Assembly: GCA_034422455.1 (NCBI GenBank)
Contig: DAOUJQ010000016.1
Coordinates: 62,001-126,000, forward strand
Direction: 5' to 3'
DNA from: UBA1127 sp034422455
GTDB taxonomy: Bacteria; Chloroflexota; Dehalococcoidia; Lucifugimonadales; UBA1127
Length of the DNA stretch: 64,000 nt
Below, piece by piece: positions 45,549-54,242 of the stretch (within the stretch, counting starts at the first letter, position 1; each line of letters begins with the position of its first letter). The translations under genes and the position numbers were made by a program. The notes under the pieces were generated by a model. It had not been told where the DNA came from. It ran no database searches and saw only the letters and a program-made list of their open reading frames with translations.

Positions 45549-46835
45549 ATGCCTGCCTACGCGGTCATTGGCGGCCAGTGGGGCGACGAGGGCAAGGGAA
45601 AGATCATCGACTACCTTGCCGAGCACGCCACTATGGTCGCGCGTTACTCCGGCGGCAACAACGCCGGCCATACCGTCCTCAACGAGGCGGGCGAGTTCAA
45701 GTTTCACCTGATGCCCTCCGGCGTCATCCGTCCGCACGTCACGCCGGTCATCGGCAACGGCGTGGTGGTTGACCCCGACGTCCTCATCGACGAAATCAAC
45801 GACCTGCGCAACCGGGGGATCGACGTCGGCAAGCTGCAGGTCAGCGACCGTGCCCACGTCATCATGCCCTACCACGTCCGGCTGGACCAGCTGGAGGAGA
45901 TCGGCCGGGGGCAGAGCGCGCTGGGCACGACCGGCCGCGGCGTCGGGCCCGCGTACGTCGACCGCGTCGCGCGCTCGGGCATCCGCTTCGGCGACATGCT
46001 GGACGCCGAGGGCCTCCGCGACCGGCTCACGCAGGCCGTCGCCAAGGCCAACAAGGTCATCACCATGGTCCACGAGGGCGACCCTTTCTCGGTGGATGAG
46101 CTGTTCGAACAGTGCCTGAACTGGCGCGACGAGCTCCTGCCCTTCATCGCCCCCGTGGAGGAGCGCGTTCGGGCGGCCCTCAGCCGCGAGGAGATCGTGC
46201 TGCTGGAGGGCGCGCAGGGGACGCTGCTGGACCTGGACCATGGCACGTACCCTTACGTCACCTCGTCCCACTCCAGCATCGGCGGCGCGTGCGCCGGGCT
46301 CGGCATCGGGCCGCGGTCCGTGGCCGGCGTATTCGGCGTGTTCAAGGCGTACACGTCGCGCGTGGGCGCCGGGCCCATGCCAACGGAGCTCAACGACGAC
46401 ATGGGGGAGGCCATCCGGACGCGCGGCGCCGAGTTCGGCACGACGACCGGGCGGCCGCGGCGCTGCGGCTGGTTCGACGGCGTCGCCTCGCGCTACGGCG
46501 TCATCGTCAACGACCTCACGTCCGGCATCCTGACGCGCCTGGACGTGCTGGACGGCTTCAACCCCGTTAAGGTGTGCGTCGGCTACGAGCTGGACGGGCA
46601 GCCCATCGAGGGCTTTCCGGCACAGATACGGGCGCTGGAGCAGTGCAAGCCCATCTACCGGGACTTCGCGGGGTGGGACAAGCCGACGGCGGGCCTGACC
46701 AACTGGGACGACCTGCCGGCGGAAGCGCAGACGTACGTCAGGGGGCTGGAGGAGATCATCGGGTGCTCAATCGACCTGGTGTCCACCGGCCCGCACCGCC
46801 ACGAGACCATCGAGCGGAAGGCGCTGATTCCGTAG
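45549..46835 (+). CDS. purA: Adenylosuccinate synthetase
   Basis: A 428-residue GTP-dependent enzyme converting IMP to adenylosuccinate. It has VIGGQWGDEGKGKIIDYL, GGNNAGHTV, TTGRGVGPAYVDRVARSGIR, LEGAQGTLLDLDHGTYPYVTSSHSS and TTTGRPRRCGWFD. All are complete and at family spacing. Start follows a strong GGAGGGGG. It is divergent from prs. Repeats follow the stop. Confidence 0.97.
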   Translation: MPAYAVIGGQWGDEGKGKIIDYLAEHATMVARYSGGNNAGHTVLNEAGEFKFHLMPSGVIRPHVTPVIGNGVVVDPDVLIDEINDLRNRGIDVGKLQVSDRAHVIMPYHVRLDQLEEIGRGQSALGTTGRGVGPAYVDRVARSGIRFGDMLDAEGLRDRLTQAVAKANKVITMVHEGDPFSVDELFEQCLNWRDELLPFIAPVEERVRAALSREEIVLLEGAQGTLLDLDHGTYPYVTSSHSSIGGACAGLGIGPRSVAGVFGVFKAYTSRVGAGPMPTELNDDMGEAIRTRGAEFGTTTGRPRRCGWFDGVASRYGVIVNDLTSGILTRLDVLDGFNPVKVCVGYELDGQPIEGFPAQIRALEQCKPIYRDFAGWDKPTAGLTNWDDLPAEAQTYVRGLEEIIGCSIDLVSTGPHRHETIERKALIP

Positions 46836-46849
46836 GGGGGTCAATCCGT

Positions 46850-47085
46850 TCTCAAGGCCCTTCGACAGGCTCAGGGCGAACGGATTGGGAGGACGTTGAC
46901 GGCACCGTTGGGCGCGAAGTTTCTGGATACCGGCATGCGCCGGTATGGGGGTTGGAGCTCAGGGGGGATGAGCGTCGCGCCGCGTTAGCCTGCCCCGCCT
47001 CCCATCGCCCCTCTGGGTTCCTGCCTGCGCAGGAACGACGAGAGTGCGGATAATGGATACCGGCTTTCGCCGGTAGGACGAGTGT
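46850..47085 (+). repeat. Repeat cluster: A, B, D, B'
   Basis: Family A (CCCTTCGACAGGCTCAGGGC, then GAACGG at 46858-46883), family B (46922-46947), family D (GGGTTCCTGCCTGCGCAGGA, then ACGACGAG) and a short B variant (GGATACCGGCTTTCGCCGGT). It lies between convergent purA and the iron ABC ATPase gene. Confidence 0.88.
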
Positions 47086-47088
47086 CGG

Positions 47089-48141
47089 TTAGCCGACGCG
47101 GGCGCCGTCCAGGAAGCAGCCGAGACGGTGTTCGGCGACGACGCTGACCGTGACTTGCGTTCCCACGTCGTACTGGCGGGTGTGGTGCTGCATGACGCGC
47201 ACGGTGCGGCCGTTGTCGAGCGCCACCTCGTAAAGGTACGTTGGGCCGAGGAAGACGCGCTCCATGATGACGCCCTGCCCGGACTCCGACGGCGCTATCG
47301 ACATGTCGTCAGGGCGCAGGAGGACCTCCGCGCCAGACGGAGGCGGCTCGCCTGCCCACTCGACTGCGCCGATTGCCGTCGCCAGCTTGCCTTCGGCATA
47401 GCTCACGGGCAGAAAGTCTCCAATGCCAATGAACTCCGCGACAAAGCGCGTAGCGGGGGTGTGGTAGATCTCCTCCGGTTTGGCCACCTGCTGCAGCATG
47501 CCCTGATCCAGCACGGCGATGCTGTCTCCCATGAAGAGGGCCTCGTCCTGGTCGTGCGTGACGAAGATGGCCGTCGTCTGGGTGAACTTCAGGATGTCGC
47601 GGACCTCACGCCGCACCTGCTTGCGGAGGGCCTCGTCCAGGTTGGAGAAGGGCTCGTCCAGCAAGAGCACCGCGGGCTGGGGGCAGAGCGCCCTTGCCAA
47701 CGAGACGCGCTGCTGCTGGCCACCGGAGAGCTCGTGGGGCATGCGGTCGCCCAGCCCGGACAGGCCGATCAACGCGAGCGCCTCGTCAACGCGCTGCCGC
47801 CGGACCGAGCCGTCCTCGATGCCGAATCCGACGTTGCCGGCGACGGTCAGGTGCGGAAAGAGGGCGTACTCCTGGAAGACCATCCCGATCCTGCGGTTGT
47901 TGGCCCGGACGAAGCGCCCCGGCCCGGCGACGAGATGTCCGGCTATCTCGATGGTCCCGGAGTCGGCCGACTCAAAGCCGGCAATCAGCCGGAGGGCCGT
48001 CGTCTTGCCGCTGCCGCTCGGGCCCAGCAGCGCGAGGATGCTCCCTGCCTCCACCGACAGATGGAGGTCGTGAAGGGCATGGGTGGGCGAACTGCCAAAT
48101 CGCTTGGTCAGCCCGGAGCACACCAACGCAGGAGCGGTCAC
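47089..48141 (-). CDS. fbpC: Iron(III) ABC transporter ATPase (FbpC type)
   Basis: A 350-residue importer ATPase: Walker A LGPSGSGKTTALRLIAGFE, Q-loop VFQEYALFPHLTV, signature LSGGQQQRVSLARAL, Walker B VLLLDEPFSNLD and H-loop VTHDQDEALFMGD. A C-terminal TOBE-like regulatory domain follows (~residues 240-350). The sequence and partner genes indicate ferric iron uptake. The ATG overlaps the permease stop by 4 nt. Confidence 0.9.
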   Translation of the reverse strand: MTAPALVCSGLTKRFGSSPTHALHDLHLSVEAGSILALLGPSGSGKTTALRLIAGFESADSGTIEIAGHLVAGPGRFVRANNRRIGMVFQEYALFPHLTVAGNVGFGIEDGSVRRQRVDEALALIGLSGLGDRMPHELSGGQQQRVSLARALCPQPAVLLLDEPFSNLDEALRKQVRREVRDILKFTQTTAIFVTHDQDEALFMGDSIAVLDQGMLQQVAKPEEIYHTPATRFVAEFIGIGDFLPVSYAEGKLATAIGAVEWAGEPPPSGAEVLLRPDDMSIAPSESGQGVIMERVFLGPTYLYEVALDNGRTVRVMQHHTRQYDVGTQVTVSVVAEHRLGCFLDGARVG

Positions 48142-49781
48142 GGTCCTCTCCTCGGCTCTCGCAATATGAGGAACGCCGTCGGCACAGCCGACACGGCCAC
48201 CAAGAGCAACGCAGGCACAGCCGCCTGCGCGAAGAACGCCTCTTCAGCGGCGGCCCAGATCGACGTCGCCAGCGTACCAAACCCAATGGGGCTGAGCAGG
48301 AGCGTCGCCGGCAGTTCCTTCATGGCCGTCAGGAACACCAGCGCCCCACCGGCGAGCATGCCGGGCACCAACAGGGGTAGCGTAACATGCAGGAGCGTTC
48401 GCGTGGGCCCGTACCCAAGGCTGAGGGCGGCGTCGGCCAGCGCCGGGCTGATCTGCAGGTAGCGGGCCCGCACCGCTCCCATCGCCTGCGGGAAGAAGAG
48501 CACGACGTACGCGAACACGAGCAGCGCGAGCGTCTGGTAGAGCGGCGTGGCAAACCGCGCGCCAAAGAAGATGAGGGCCAGTGCGACAGCGATGCCGGGC
48601 AGCGCGAAGCCCGTGTACGACAGCCGCTCCACCAACCAGCTTAGCCGGCCGGGGAACCGCACGGTGAACACGACGACTGGCACAGCCGCCGCGACAGCTA
48701 CCAAAGCCGCAAGCCCGGACGCGTACACGGAGTTGAGCGCGTTGCCCCACAGCAGCCGTACGGGCTCGCCCGCAGCGATGCCCCGTACGGCCCAGTACGC
48801 CAGCAGGGACAGGGGCGCGGCCAACGAGATGGCCGTGACGACAGCCGCGAAGCTGAAGGCAGGCCATCGCCACCGGCCGAGCTCGACCGGCGGAGCGGGG
48901 CGGGCCGCGCCGGTGGCCGCGCGGTAGTAGCGCGAGCGACCGCGAGCCTGGGCCTCGAACACCACCAGCGACAGGGCGGCAGCGATCATCACCAGCGACA
49001 GGGCGGCCGCCAGCGCCCGGTTGAAGGCCGTCTCATACTGGAGGTAGATGGCCCACGTGAAGGTCTCGTAGCGCAGCAGGGACACGGCGCCGAAGTCGCT
49101 GAGGGTGTACAGCGCGACCAGCAGCGACCCCGCCGCGATGGACGGCCGGAGCTGCGGCAGCGTCACTCGCCACAGCGTCCGCCACTGGCCGTGCCCCAAC
49201 GACCGTGCCATCTCGTCCAGCGCGGGGTCCTGCCCCCACAGCCCGGCGCGCACACTCAGGAGCGTGTACGGGAAGCTGAGCAGCGTGATGGTCAGGGCGG
49301 CGCCGAAGAGTCCCGAGATGTCGGGCAGCCGCTCAACGCCGAGGGGTTCCAGGAAGTCCTGCAGCATGCCTCGCGGGCCCAGGGCGACGACGACAAGGAA
49401 GGCGCCGACGTAGCTGGGGATAACGAGCGGCAACACCGTCACCACCGACCAGAAGCGCCGGAGCGGCAGGTCCGTCCGCACGGTCAGCCACGCCAGCGGG
49501 ACCGCAATCAGGGCTGACGCCACCGTTACGACGACCACCAGCGCCGCGGACCGAAAGAGAATCTCCGCCGTCCTCGTACGGAACAGGAGGTCGACTACCT
49601 CGCCGCCGCCGTCCAGGGCGCGCTCCACCAGGTAGACCAGCGGGAGCACCATAGCCAGCGCGACGACGACCGCCGGCACCCAGAGCACCGGCGGCGCGCG
49701 GCGCGTGCCTTGCGGTCGCGGGCCACCAAGCCCGATCGCCCGCAAGAACCCGCTCCTCGGCTGTTGCTCTATAGCTGCCAT
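48138..49781 (-). CDS. fbpB: Iron(III) ABC transporter permease (FbpB type)
   Basis: A 547-residue fused permease with about twelve membrane segments in two halves, each with the EAA-type loop of importers (DEMARSLGHGQWRTLWRVTLPQL near residue 200 and DAALSLGYGPTRTLLHVTLPLL near residue 455). This is the usual architecture of FbpB. It overlaps the ATPase gene and lies about 200 nt downstream of the binding-protein gene. Confidence 0.9.
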   Translation of the reverse strand: MAAIEQQPRSGFLRAIGLGGPRPQGTRRAPPVLWVPAVVVALAMVLPLVYLVERALDGGGEVVDLLFRTRTAEILFRSAALVVVVTVASALIAVPLAWLTVRTDLPLRRFWSVVTVLPLVIPSYVGAFLVVVALGPRGMLQDFLEPLGVERLPDISGLFGAALTITLLSFPYTLLSVRAGLWGQDPALDEMARSLGHGQWRTLWRVTLPQLRPSIAAGSLLVALYTLSDFGAVSLLRYETFTWAIYLQYETAFNRALAAALSLVMIAAALSLVVFEAQARGRSRYYRAATGAARPAPPVELGRWRWPAFSFAAVVTAISLAAPLSLLAYWAVRGIAAGEPVRLLWGNALNSVYASGLAALVAVAAAVPVVVFTVRFPGRLSWLVERLSYTGFALPGIAVALALIFFGARFATPLYQTLALLVFAYVVLFFPQAMGAVRARYLQISPALADAALSLGYGPTRTLLHVTLPLLVPGMLAGGALVFLTAMKELPATLLLSPIGFGTLATSIWAAAEEAFFAQAAVPALLLVAVSAVPTAFLILREPRRGP

Positions 49782-49978
49782 ATCTCCCTAAACGCCGTCA
49801 CAGTCCCCTTTGTTCGCGTCTACAACACTCCGCGCGTTCGCTCGTCACGCCAAAGGCCAACGGCGAACGGCCCCTCCAGTCGCACTCCCAATTCCGGCAG
49901 TAGCCGGTACGCGAGAGGTGAGCAGGAGCAGCCGTCCCCATCAGCGCGCAACCCATGAGGTTGCGCTATTCGCCGGCG

Positions 49979-51106
49979 CTACGGCGTGATGCCTACTTCA
50001 CGCAAGAGCGCCTGTGTTCCCTCCAGATCCGCCAGGTCCCTGGGAGCGATCCTCGGATTGTTGATCTCCTCGATGGGCGTCAGCACCCGATTTGTCTTCA
50101 CGCCTTCCACCAGCGGGTACTCGAAGGTCTGGCTGGCGAAGTACTGCTGTCCCACCAGCGAAAGCATGAACTCGATGAACCGCTCGGCGTTCTCCGTGTT
50201 CCCGGCGGTGCCGAGGATGCCCGCGCCGGCCACCATGACCAGCGCGCCGGGCCCGCCGCCCCGCAGGTGGTAGTTGCGGGCCTTGAAGGCGTCACCTTCC
50301 TCAGCCAGGAACCGGTGCAGATAGTAGTGGTTCACCAGACCCACGTCTATCTCGCCCGCAGCGGCCGCGGCCACCTGCGGCGTGTTCTTCGGGTACACGA
50401 TGGGCTCGTTGGCCTGCACGCCCTCCAGCCACTCGCGCGTGGTGTCCTCACCCCATACGCTGCGCATGCCGGTGACCATCGTCTGGAAGGAGCCGTTCGT
50501 CGGCGCCCAGCCGATGCGCCCCTTCCACCTGGGGTCCGTCAGGCCGTGAAGGTCGTCGGGCAGATCATCCTCGGTGAGGGTTTCCGTGTTGTACACCAGT
50601 GTCCGGGCGCGGCCGGAGGTGCCCACCCACCGGCCATCGGCTGCGCGCGCCCATTCCGGCACACGGTCCAAGATCGACTGCGGCAGCGGGGTGAGCAGGT
50701 CGTTCACCGAGCCGAGGCCGCCGGGGTCCTGGGCGAAAAAGACGTCCGCGGGCGAGTTGCCGCCCTCTTCGCGAAGCGTCGCGGCGAGGGCCGCCGTGCC
50801 CGCGTACTTCACCTGCACATCGATGCCGGTGGCGTCGGCGAACTGCTCGATGATGGGGGCAACCAGGGACTCGCTACGGCCCGAGTAGACCGTCAGCGTG
50901 CCCGGGCCGGTGTCTGCGGCAACGGACGCTGTTGTCGACTCACTCGTCGGCTGGCGGGCGGCATCGTCGCCGTCATCGCCACACGCCACGGCCGAGGTTC
51001 CCAGCACTGCAACGGCGCACAGCAGGCCCAGCAACACGGCTCGAGAACCCACCAAATGACGGCTCGTACCGCGTCGCCAGGCCCACATACGTTTCCCCAA
51101 GTCCAT
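49979..51106 (-). CDS. fbpA: Iron(III)-binding lipoprotein (FbpA type)
   Basis: A 375-residue extracytoplasmic solute-binding protein. The signal peptide ends in the lipobox TSAVAC (C42), followed by a Ser/Thr-rich tether. LTVYSGRSESLVAPIIEQF opens the ferric-binding fold; SPADVFFAQDPGGLGSV, VGTSGRARTLVYN and the paired tyrosines in GLVNHYYLHRF provide the usual iron ligands. Start follows AGGAGGCGGAA. It is first of the fbpABC unit, with a strong upstream promoter and operator. Confidence 0.92.
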   Translation of the reverse strand: MDLGKRMWAWRRGTSRHLVGSRAVLLGLLCAVAVLGTSAVACGDDGDDAARQPTSESTTASVAADTGPGTLTVYSGRSESLVAPIIEQFADATGIDVQVKYAGTAALAATLREEGGNSPADVFFAQDPGGLGSVNDLLTPLPQSILDRVPEWARAADGRWVGTSGRARTLVYNTETLTEDDLPDDLHGLTDPRWKGRIGWAPTNGSFQTMVTGMRSVWGEDTTREWLEGVQANEPIVYPKNTPQVAAAAAGEIDVGLVNHYYLHRFLAEEGDAFKARNYHLRGGGPGALVMVAGAGILGTAGNTENAERFIEFMLSLVGQQYFASQTFEYPLVEGVKTNRVLTPIEEINNPRIAPRDLADLEGTQALLREVGITP

Positions 51107-51183
51107 TTCCGCCTCCTGAAGTGATTTGGATACTCGACGTGCTCCGCACCTGGGCTAGAGCACATCGTACTTTCGGCGGAGTA

Positions 51184-51212
51184 TATATATCATCCGATGA
51201 TATTAGTGTCAA
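51184..51212 (-). promoter_or_regulatory. Consensus promoter of the iron transport operon
   Basis: On the minus strand: TTGACA (51207-51212), 17 nt, TATATA (51184-51189). Perfect -35 and five of six at -10. The leader is about 70 nt to fbpA. Confidence 0.75.
51187..51203. promoter_or_regulatory. Perfect 17-bp palindromic operator overlapping the -10 and spacer
   Basis: ATATCATC-C-GATGATAT, a perfect inverted repeat around one base, sits between the -35 and -10 of the iron transporter promoter. Position and palindromy indicate a repressor site. An iron-sensing regulator (Fur or DtxR type) is the natural guess, but the sequence matches neither classical box exactly. Confidence 0.65.
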
Positions 51213-51381
51213 CACCTAATTTTAGTTAGTATGCATTACTTATCCTGAATGTCCAGCAAAACACGTGTATCTCGATAGATACAGCGACAGCTGCAGGCAG
51301 GGGTGTTGCGAACGCCAACTCCGGGCCCAAAACTCTTTTCGACACCCACCAACATTCGCCGCAAATCCGCATTCCGCCGCA
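51213..51381. other. Intergenic region upstream of the UDG gene
   Basis: AT-rich near the iron promoter, then ordinary composition; no gene or repeat family recognised. Confidence 0.5.
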
Positions 51382-51412
51382 TTGACGCTGCGCATCGCCC
51401 GCGTGCTAGCAT
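51382..51412 (+). promoter_or_regulatory. Candidate promoter of the UDG gene
   Basis: TTGACG (51382-51387), 19 nt, TAGCAT (51407-51412) with an extended TG two bases upstream. The leader is about 28 nt with GGAGG. Confidence 0.35.
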
Positions 51413-51446
51413 CGCCTCACCCTAGAGGCACACCTACGGAGGCCGC

Positions 51447-52061
51447 ATGGAAACGCTCGCGACCCTAGCCCTTGCTGTGGAGTCCTGCACCGACTGCGGC
51501 CTGTGCCAGACCCGCACGCGCGCCGTTCCCGGCGAAGGGCCGGACAAGCCGGACCTGCTGTTCATCGGCGAGGGGCCCGGTTACCACGAGGACCAGCAGG
51601 GACGACCCTTCGTCGGGCCCGCCGGAAAGCTGCTGGAGGACCTGCTCGCGGCCATCAGCCTGACGCGGCGGGACGTCTACATCGCCAACGTCGTCAAGTG
51701 CAGGCCGCCCGGAAACCGGGACCCGCTGCCAGCCGAGATCACTGCCTGCCGCAAGTACCTCGACCAGCAGATACGACTGCTGGACCCCGCCATCATCGTC
51801 ACGCTGGGCCGTTTCTCCATGGCCCGCTTCATCCCCAACGCCGTCATCTCGCGCATCCACGGCAAGCCGCACCCGTGGGGCAAGCGCACCATCTTCCCCA
51901 TGTACCACCCGGCCGCGGCGTTGCACCAGGGCAATCTTCGCCGCTTCCTCGAAGAGGACATCCGCAAGCTGCCCGACCTGCTGGCAACGGCCCGCCAGAA
52001 CGCGTCCGCAGCGGATGTGCCCGAACCCGAGCCTGAGCCCGAGCAGCTGACACTGCTGTAG
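51447..52061 (+). CDS. udg: Type 4 uracil-DNA glycosylase (4Fe-4S)
   Basis: A 204-residue base-excision enzyme. Four cysteines that hold the iron-sulfur cluster are in place: C14 and C17 in ESCTDCGLC, C85 in VVKCRPPGNRDP, C101 in ITACRKYLDQQI. The catalytic motif is LLFIGEGPGYHEDQQGRPFVGPAGKLL and the second motif MYHPAAALHQ is present. A Pro/Glu-rich tail (PEPEPEPEQ) closes the protein. Start follows GGAGG. Confidence 0.94.
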   Translation: METLATLALAVESCTDCGLCQTRTRAVPGEGPDKPDLLFIGEGPGYHEDQQGRPFVGPAGKLLEDLLAAISLTRRDVYIANVVKCRPPGNRDPLPAEITACRKYLDQQIRLLDPAIIVTLGRFSMARFIPNAVISRIHGKPHPWGKRTIFPMYHPAAALHQGNLRRFLEEDIRKLPDLLATARQNASAADVPEPEPEPEQLTLL

Positions 52062-52064
52062 GGG

Positions 52065-52265
52065 CCCCTTGGCGGGCGATTCACGAATTGCCCCTACGCC
52101 GCCTCTCCGCCACACCCCTCTGGGTTCCTGCCTTTGCAGGAACGACGAGTGTGGGGTTGGAGGTTGCAAGTGCCGTTGGCCGCAGAGATTTCTGGATACC
52201 TGCATTCGCCGGTATGAGGGGGTGGGGGTCAGGGCCACCCTTCGACAGGCTCAGGGTGAACGGGA
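52065..52265 (+). repeat. Repeat cluster: D, B, A
   Basis: A decayed family C piece (TTGCCCCTACG), family D (GGGTTCCTGCCTTTGCAGGA, then ACGACGAG), family B variant (GGATACCTGCATTCGCCGGT, then ATGAGGG) and family A (CCCTTCGACAGGCTCAGGGT, then GAACGG), between udg and rnj. Confidence 0.86.
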
Positions 52266-52368
52266 CTGACGCGGTAGCCAGCCGCCCCTATGCCGTGTAC
52301 CATGGAAGGAAAGGGCCGCTTGAATTTCACGCGGCCGTCCCAGAGATTCAGAAAGCAAGACTTCCTCC

Positions 52369-54117
52369 ATGCAACACGTAGGACGCTGGTTTAACCGCGC
52401 AGACGGGCCCACAGGCAGCGACCCCGCACCCCAGGCATCGACGGCGCCGGCCTCAGCCGGAGCGGACGCGCTGCGCGTGATTCCCCTCGGCGGGCTTGGC
52501 GAGATCGGCAAGAACATGATGGCGCTGGAGTGCGGCGAGGACATCATCGTCGTCGACGCCGGCGTCATGTTCCCCGAGGAGGACATGTTCGGCGTTGACC
52601 TCGTCATCCCGAACATCGCATACCTGCGGGCGAACGCGCACAAGGTGCGGGCCATCCTCATCACCCACGGCCACGAGGACCACACGGGCGCCGTGCCCTT
52701 CGTCCTGCAGGATCTGAACGTGCCCGTATACGCGCCGCGGCTCGCGCACGGCCTGATCGAGGTCAAGCTGCGCGACCACCGCATCCTGTCGGCGTCGGAG
52801 CTGCACTCCATCGAGCCGGGCGCCACCCTGACATTCGGCGTGTTTCAGGCGGAGTTCTTCCACGTCTGCCACAGCATCCCGGACGCCATGGGCATCGCCA
52901 TCCACACGCCGCACGGGCTGGTAATCCACACCGGCGACTTCAAGTTCGACCATACGCCCGTCGACAAGGTGCCAACGGACTTCGCCCGGCTGGCGGAGCT
53001 CGGCATGGAGGGCGTCATGCTCCTCCTGTCAGACTCCACCTACGCCGAGTCCGAGGGCTACACGCTCTCGGAGGCGGTGCTGGACCCCAACCTGGAGCGC
53101 ATCATCGCGGAAGCGCCGGGGCGCGTCATGTTCGCCACGTTTGCGTCCCTCATCGCGCGGATCCAGCAGATCGTCAACGCCGCCGCCAAGAACGGCCGCA
53201 AGGTGGCCGTCATCGGCCGCAGCATGGTGAACAACGCCGCCATGGCGCAGCAGATGGGCTACCTACGGGCGCCGGAGGGCGTCCTGGTGCCCGCCGAGAG
53301 CCTGGCGGGCCTGCCGCCGGAGGAGACCGTCATCATCATGACCGGCGCGCAGGGCGAGCCCACGGCCGCGCTCTCCCGCATCGCCAACCTGGACCACCGC
53401 GACCTTTCCGTCATGCGGGGCGACACCATCGTGCTGTCCGCGTCGCCGATTCCCGGCAACGAGGCGGTCGTCATGCGCACCATCGACAACCTGTTGCGGC
53501 AGGGGGCGCGCGTGCTGCACGCCAACAACGCGACGGTGCACGTCCACGGCCACGCCAGCCGGGAAGAGCTGAAGCTTATGCTGCGCATCATCAAGCCCCG
53601 CTTCTTCGTGCCCATCCACGGCGAGTACCACCACCTCGTCGCCCACGCGAGCCTTGCCGTGGGCATGGGCGTCGAGCCGGAGCGCGTATTCATCATGGAG
53701 GACGGCGACGTGCTGGAACTTGCGGGCGACTTTGCGGAGGTGGTCGACCGGGTGCCCGCCGGACACGTGTACGTCGTGGGGCGGCGTCTCTGGGACCCCT
53801 CCAACGGCGTCTTCAAGGAGCGGCAGACGCTCGCGCGCGACGGCGTCGTGGTGGTGGCAGTTGCCGTCGACGTCGCCACGGGCCGCCTCAGCAGCCCGCC
53901 CACGCTGACGGCGACGGGCTTCGAAGCGCCGGACGACCACGCCGAAGTCATGGCAAACGCGGCCCAAACGCTGGAGGACTCCTTCGCGAAGCAGCACTGG
54001 GCGGAGGACGGTATCGAGGAAGCCGTCCGTGAGCACGCCTCGCACGTCCTCTCCACGTACCTGCGGCGGACGACGGGGCGACGACCCGTGGTGCTGGCGC
54101 TGGTGTCGCTGACGTAG
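52369..54117 (+). CDS. rnj: Ribonuclease J
   Basis: A 582-residue metallo-beta-lactamase/beta-CASP nuclease for mRNA decay and rRNA maturation. It has RVIPLGGLGEIGKNMMALE, the zinc motif THGHEDHTGA (H100, H102, D104, H105), ISRPH-equivalent HTGDFKFDHTPVD, SDSTYAESEGYTLSE, and beta-CASP motifs VIIMTGAQGEPTAALSRIA and HVHGHASREELKLML. The C-terminal domain is present. The first 33 residues are a Pro/Ala-rich extension absent from shorter homologues. No Shine-Dalgarno precedes the ATG, so the exact start is unsure. Confidence 0.94.
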   Translation: MQHVGRWFNRADGPTGSDPAPQASTAPASAGADALRVIPLGGLGEIGKNMMALECGEDIIVVDAGVMFPEEDMFGVDLVIPNIAYLRANAHKVRAILITHGHEDHTGAVPFVLQDLNVPVYAPRLAHGLIEVKLRDHRILSASELHSIEPGATLTFGVFQAEFFHVCHSIPDAMGIAIHTPHGLVIHTGDFKFDHTPVDKVPTDFARLAELGMEGVMLLLSDSTYAESEGYTLSEAVLDPNLERIIAEAPGRVMFATFASLIARIQQIVNAAAKNGRKVAVIGRSMVNNAAMAQQMGYLRAPEGVLVPAESLAGLPPEETVIIMTGAQGEPTAALSRIANLDHRDLSVMRGDTIVLSASPIPGNEAVVMRTIDNLLRQGARVLHANNATVHVHGHASREELKLMLRIIKPRFFVPIHGEYHHLVAHASLAVGMGVEPERVFIMEDGDVLELAGDFAEVVDRVPAGHVYVVGRRLWDPSNGVFKERQTLARDGVVVVAVAVDVATGRLSSPPTLTATGFEAPDDHAEVMANAAQTLEDSFAKQHWAEDGIEEAVREHASHVLSTYLRRTTGRRPVVLALVSLT

Positions 54118-54159
54118 CGGGGGCGCGTTCCGCTCACACCCGTTCCGTAGCTGTACCCC

Positions 54160-54188
54160 TTGTCCAATCGCCCACTTGATGGTATTAG
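54160..54188 (+). promoter_or_regulatory. Promoter of ftsK
   Basis: TTGTCC (54160-54165), 17 nt, TATTAG (54183-54188). The leader is about 48 nt to the preferred ATG. Confidence 0.4.
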
Positions 54189-54242
54189 TAAAGGGTGAAT
54201 GTGGCGGGCGCAGAACGCCTCCCGCTACCGAGAGGTGCCCAA

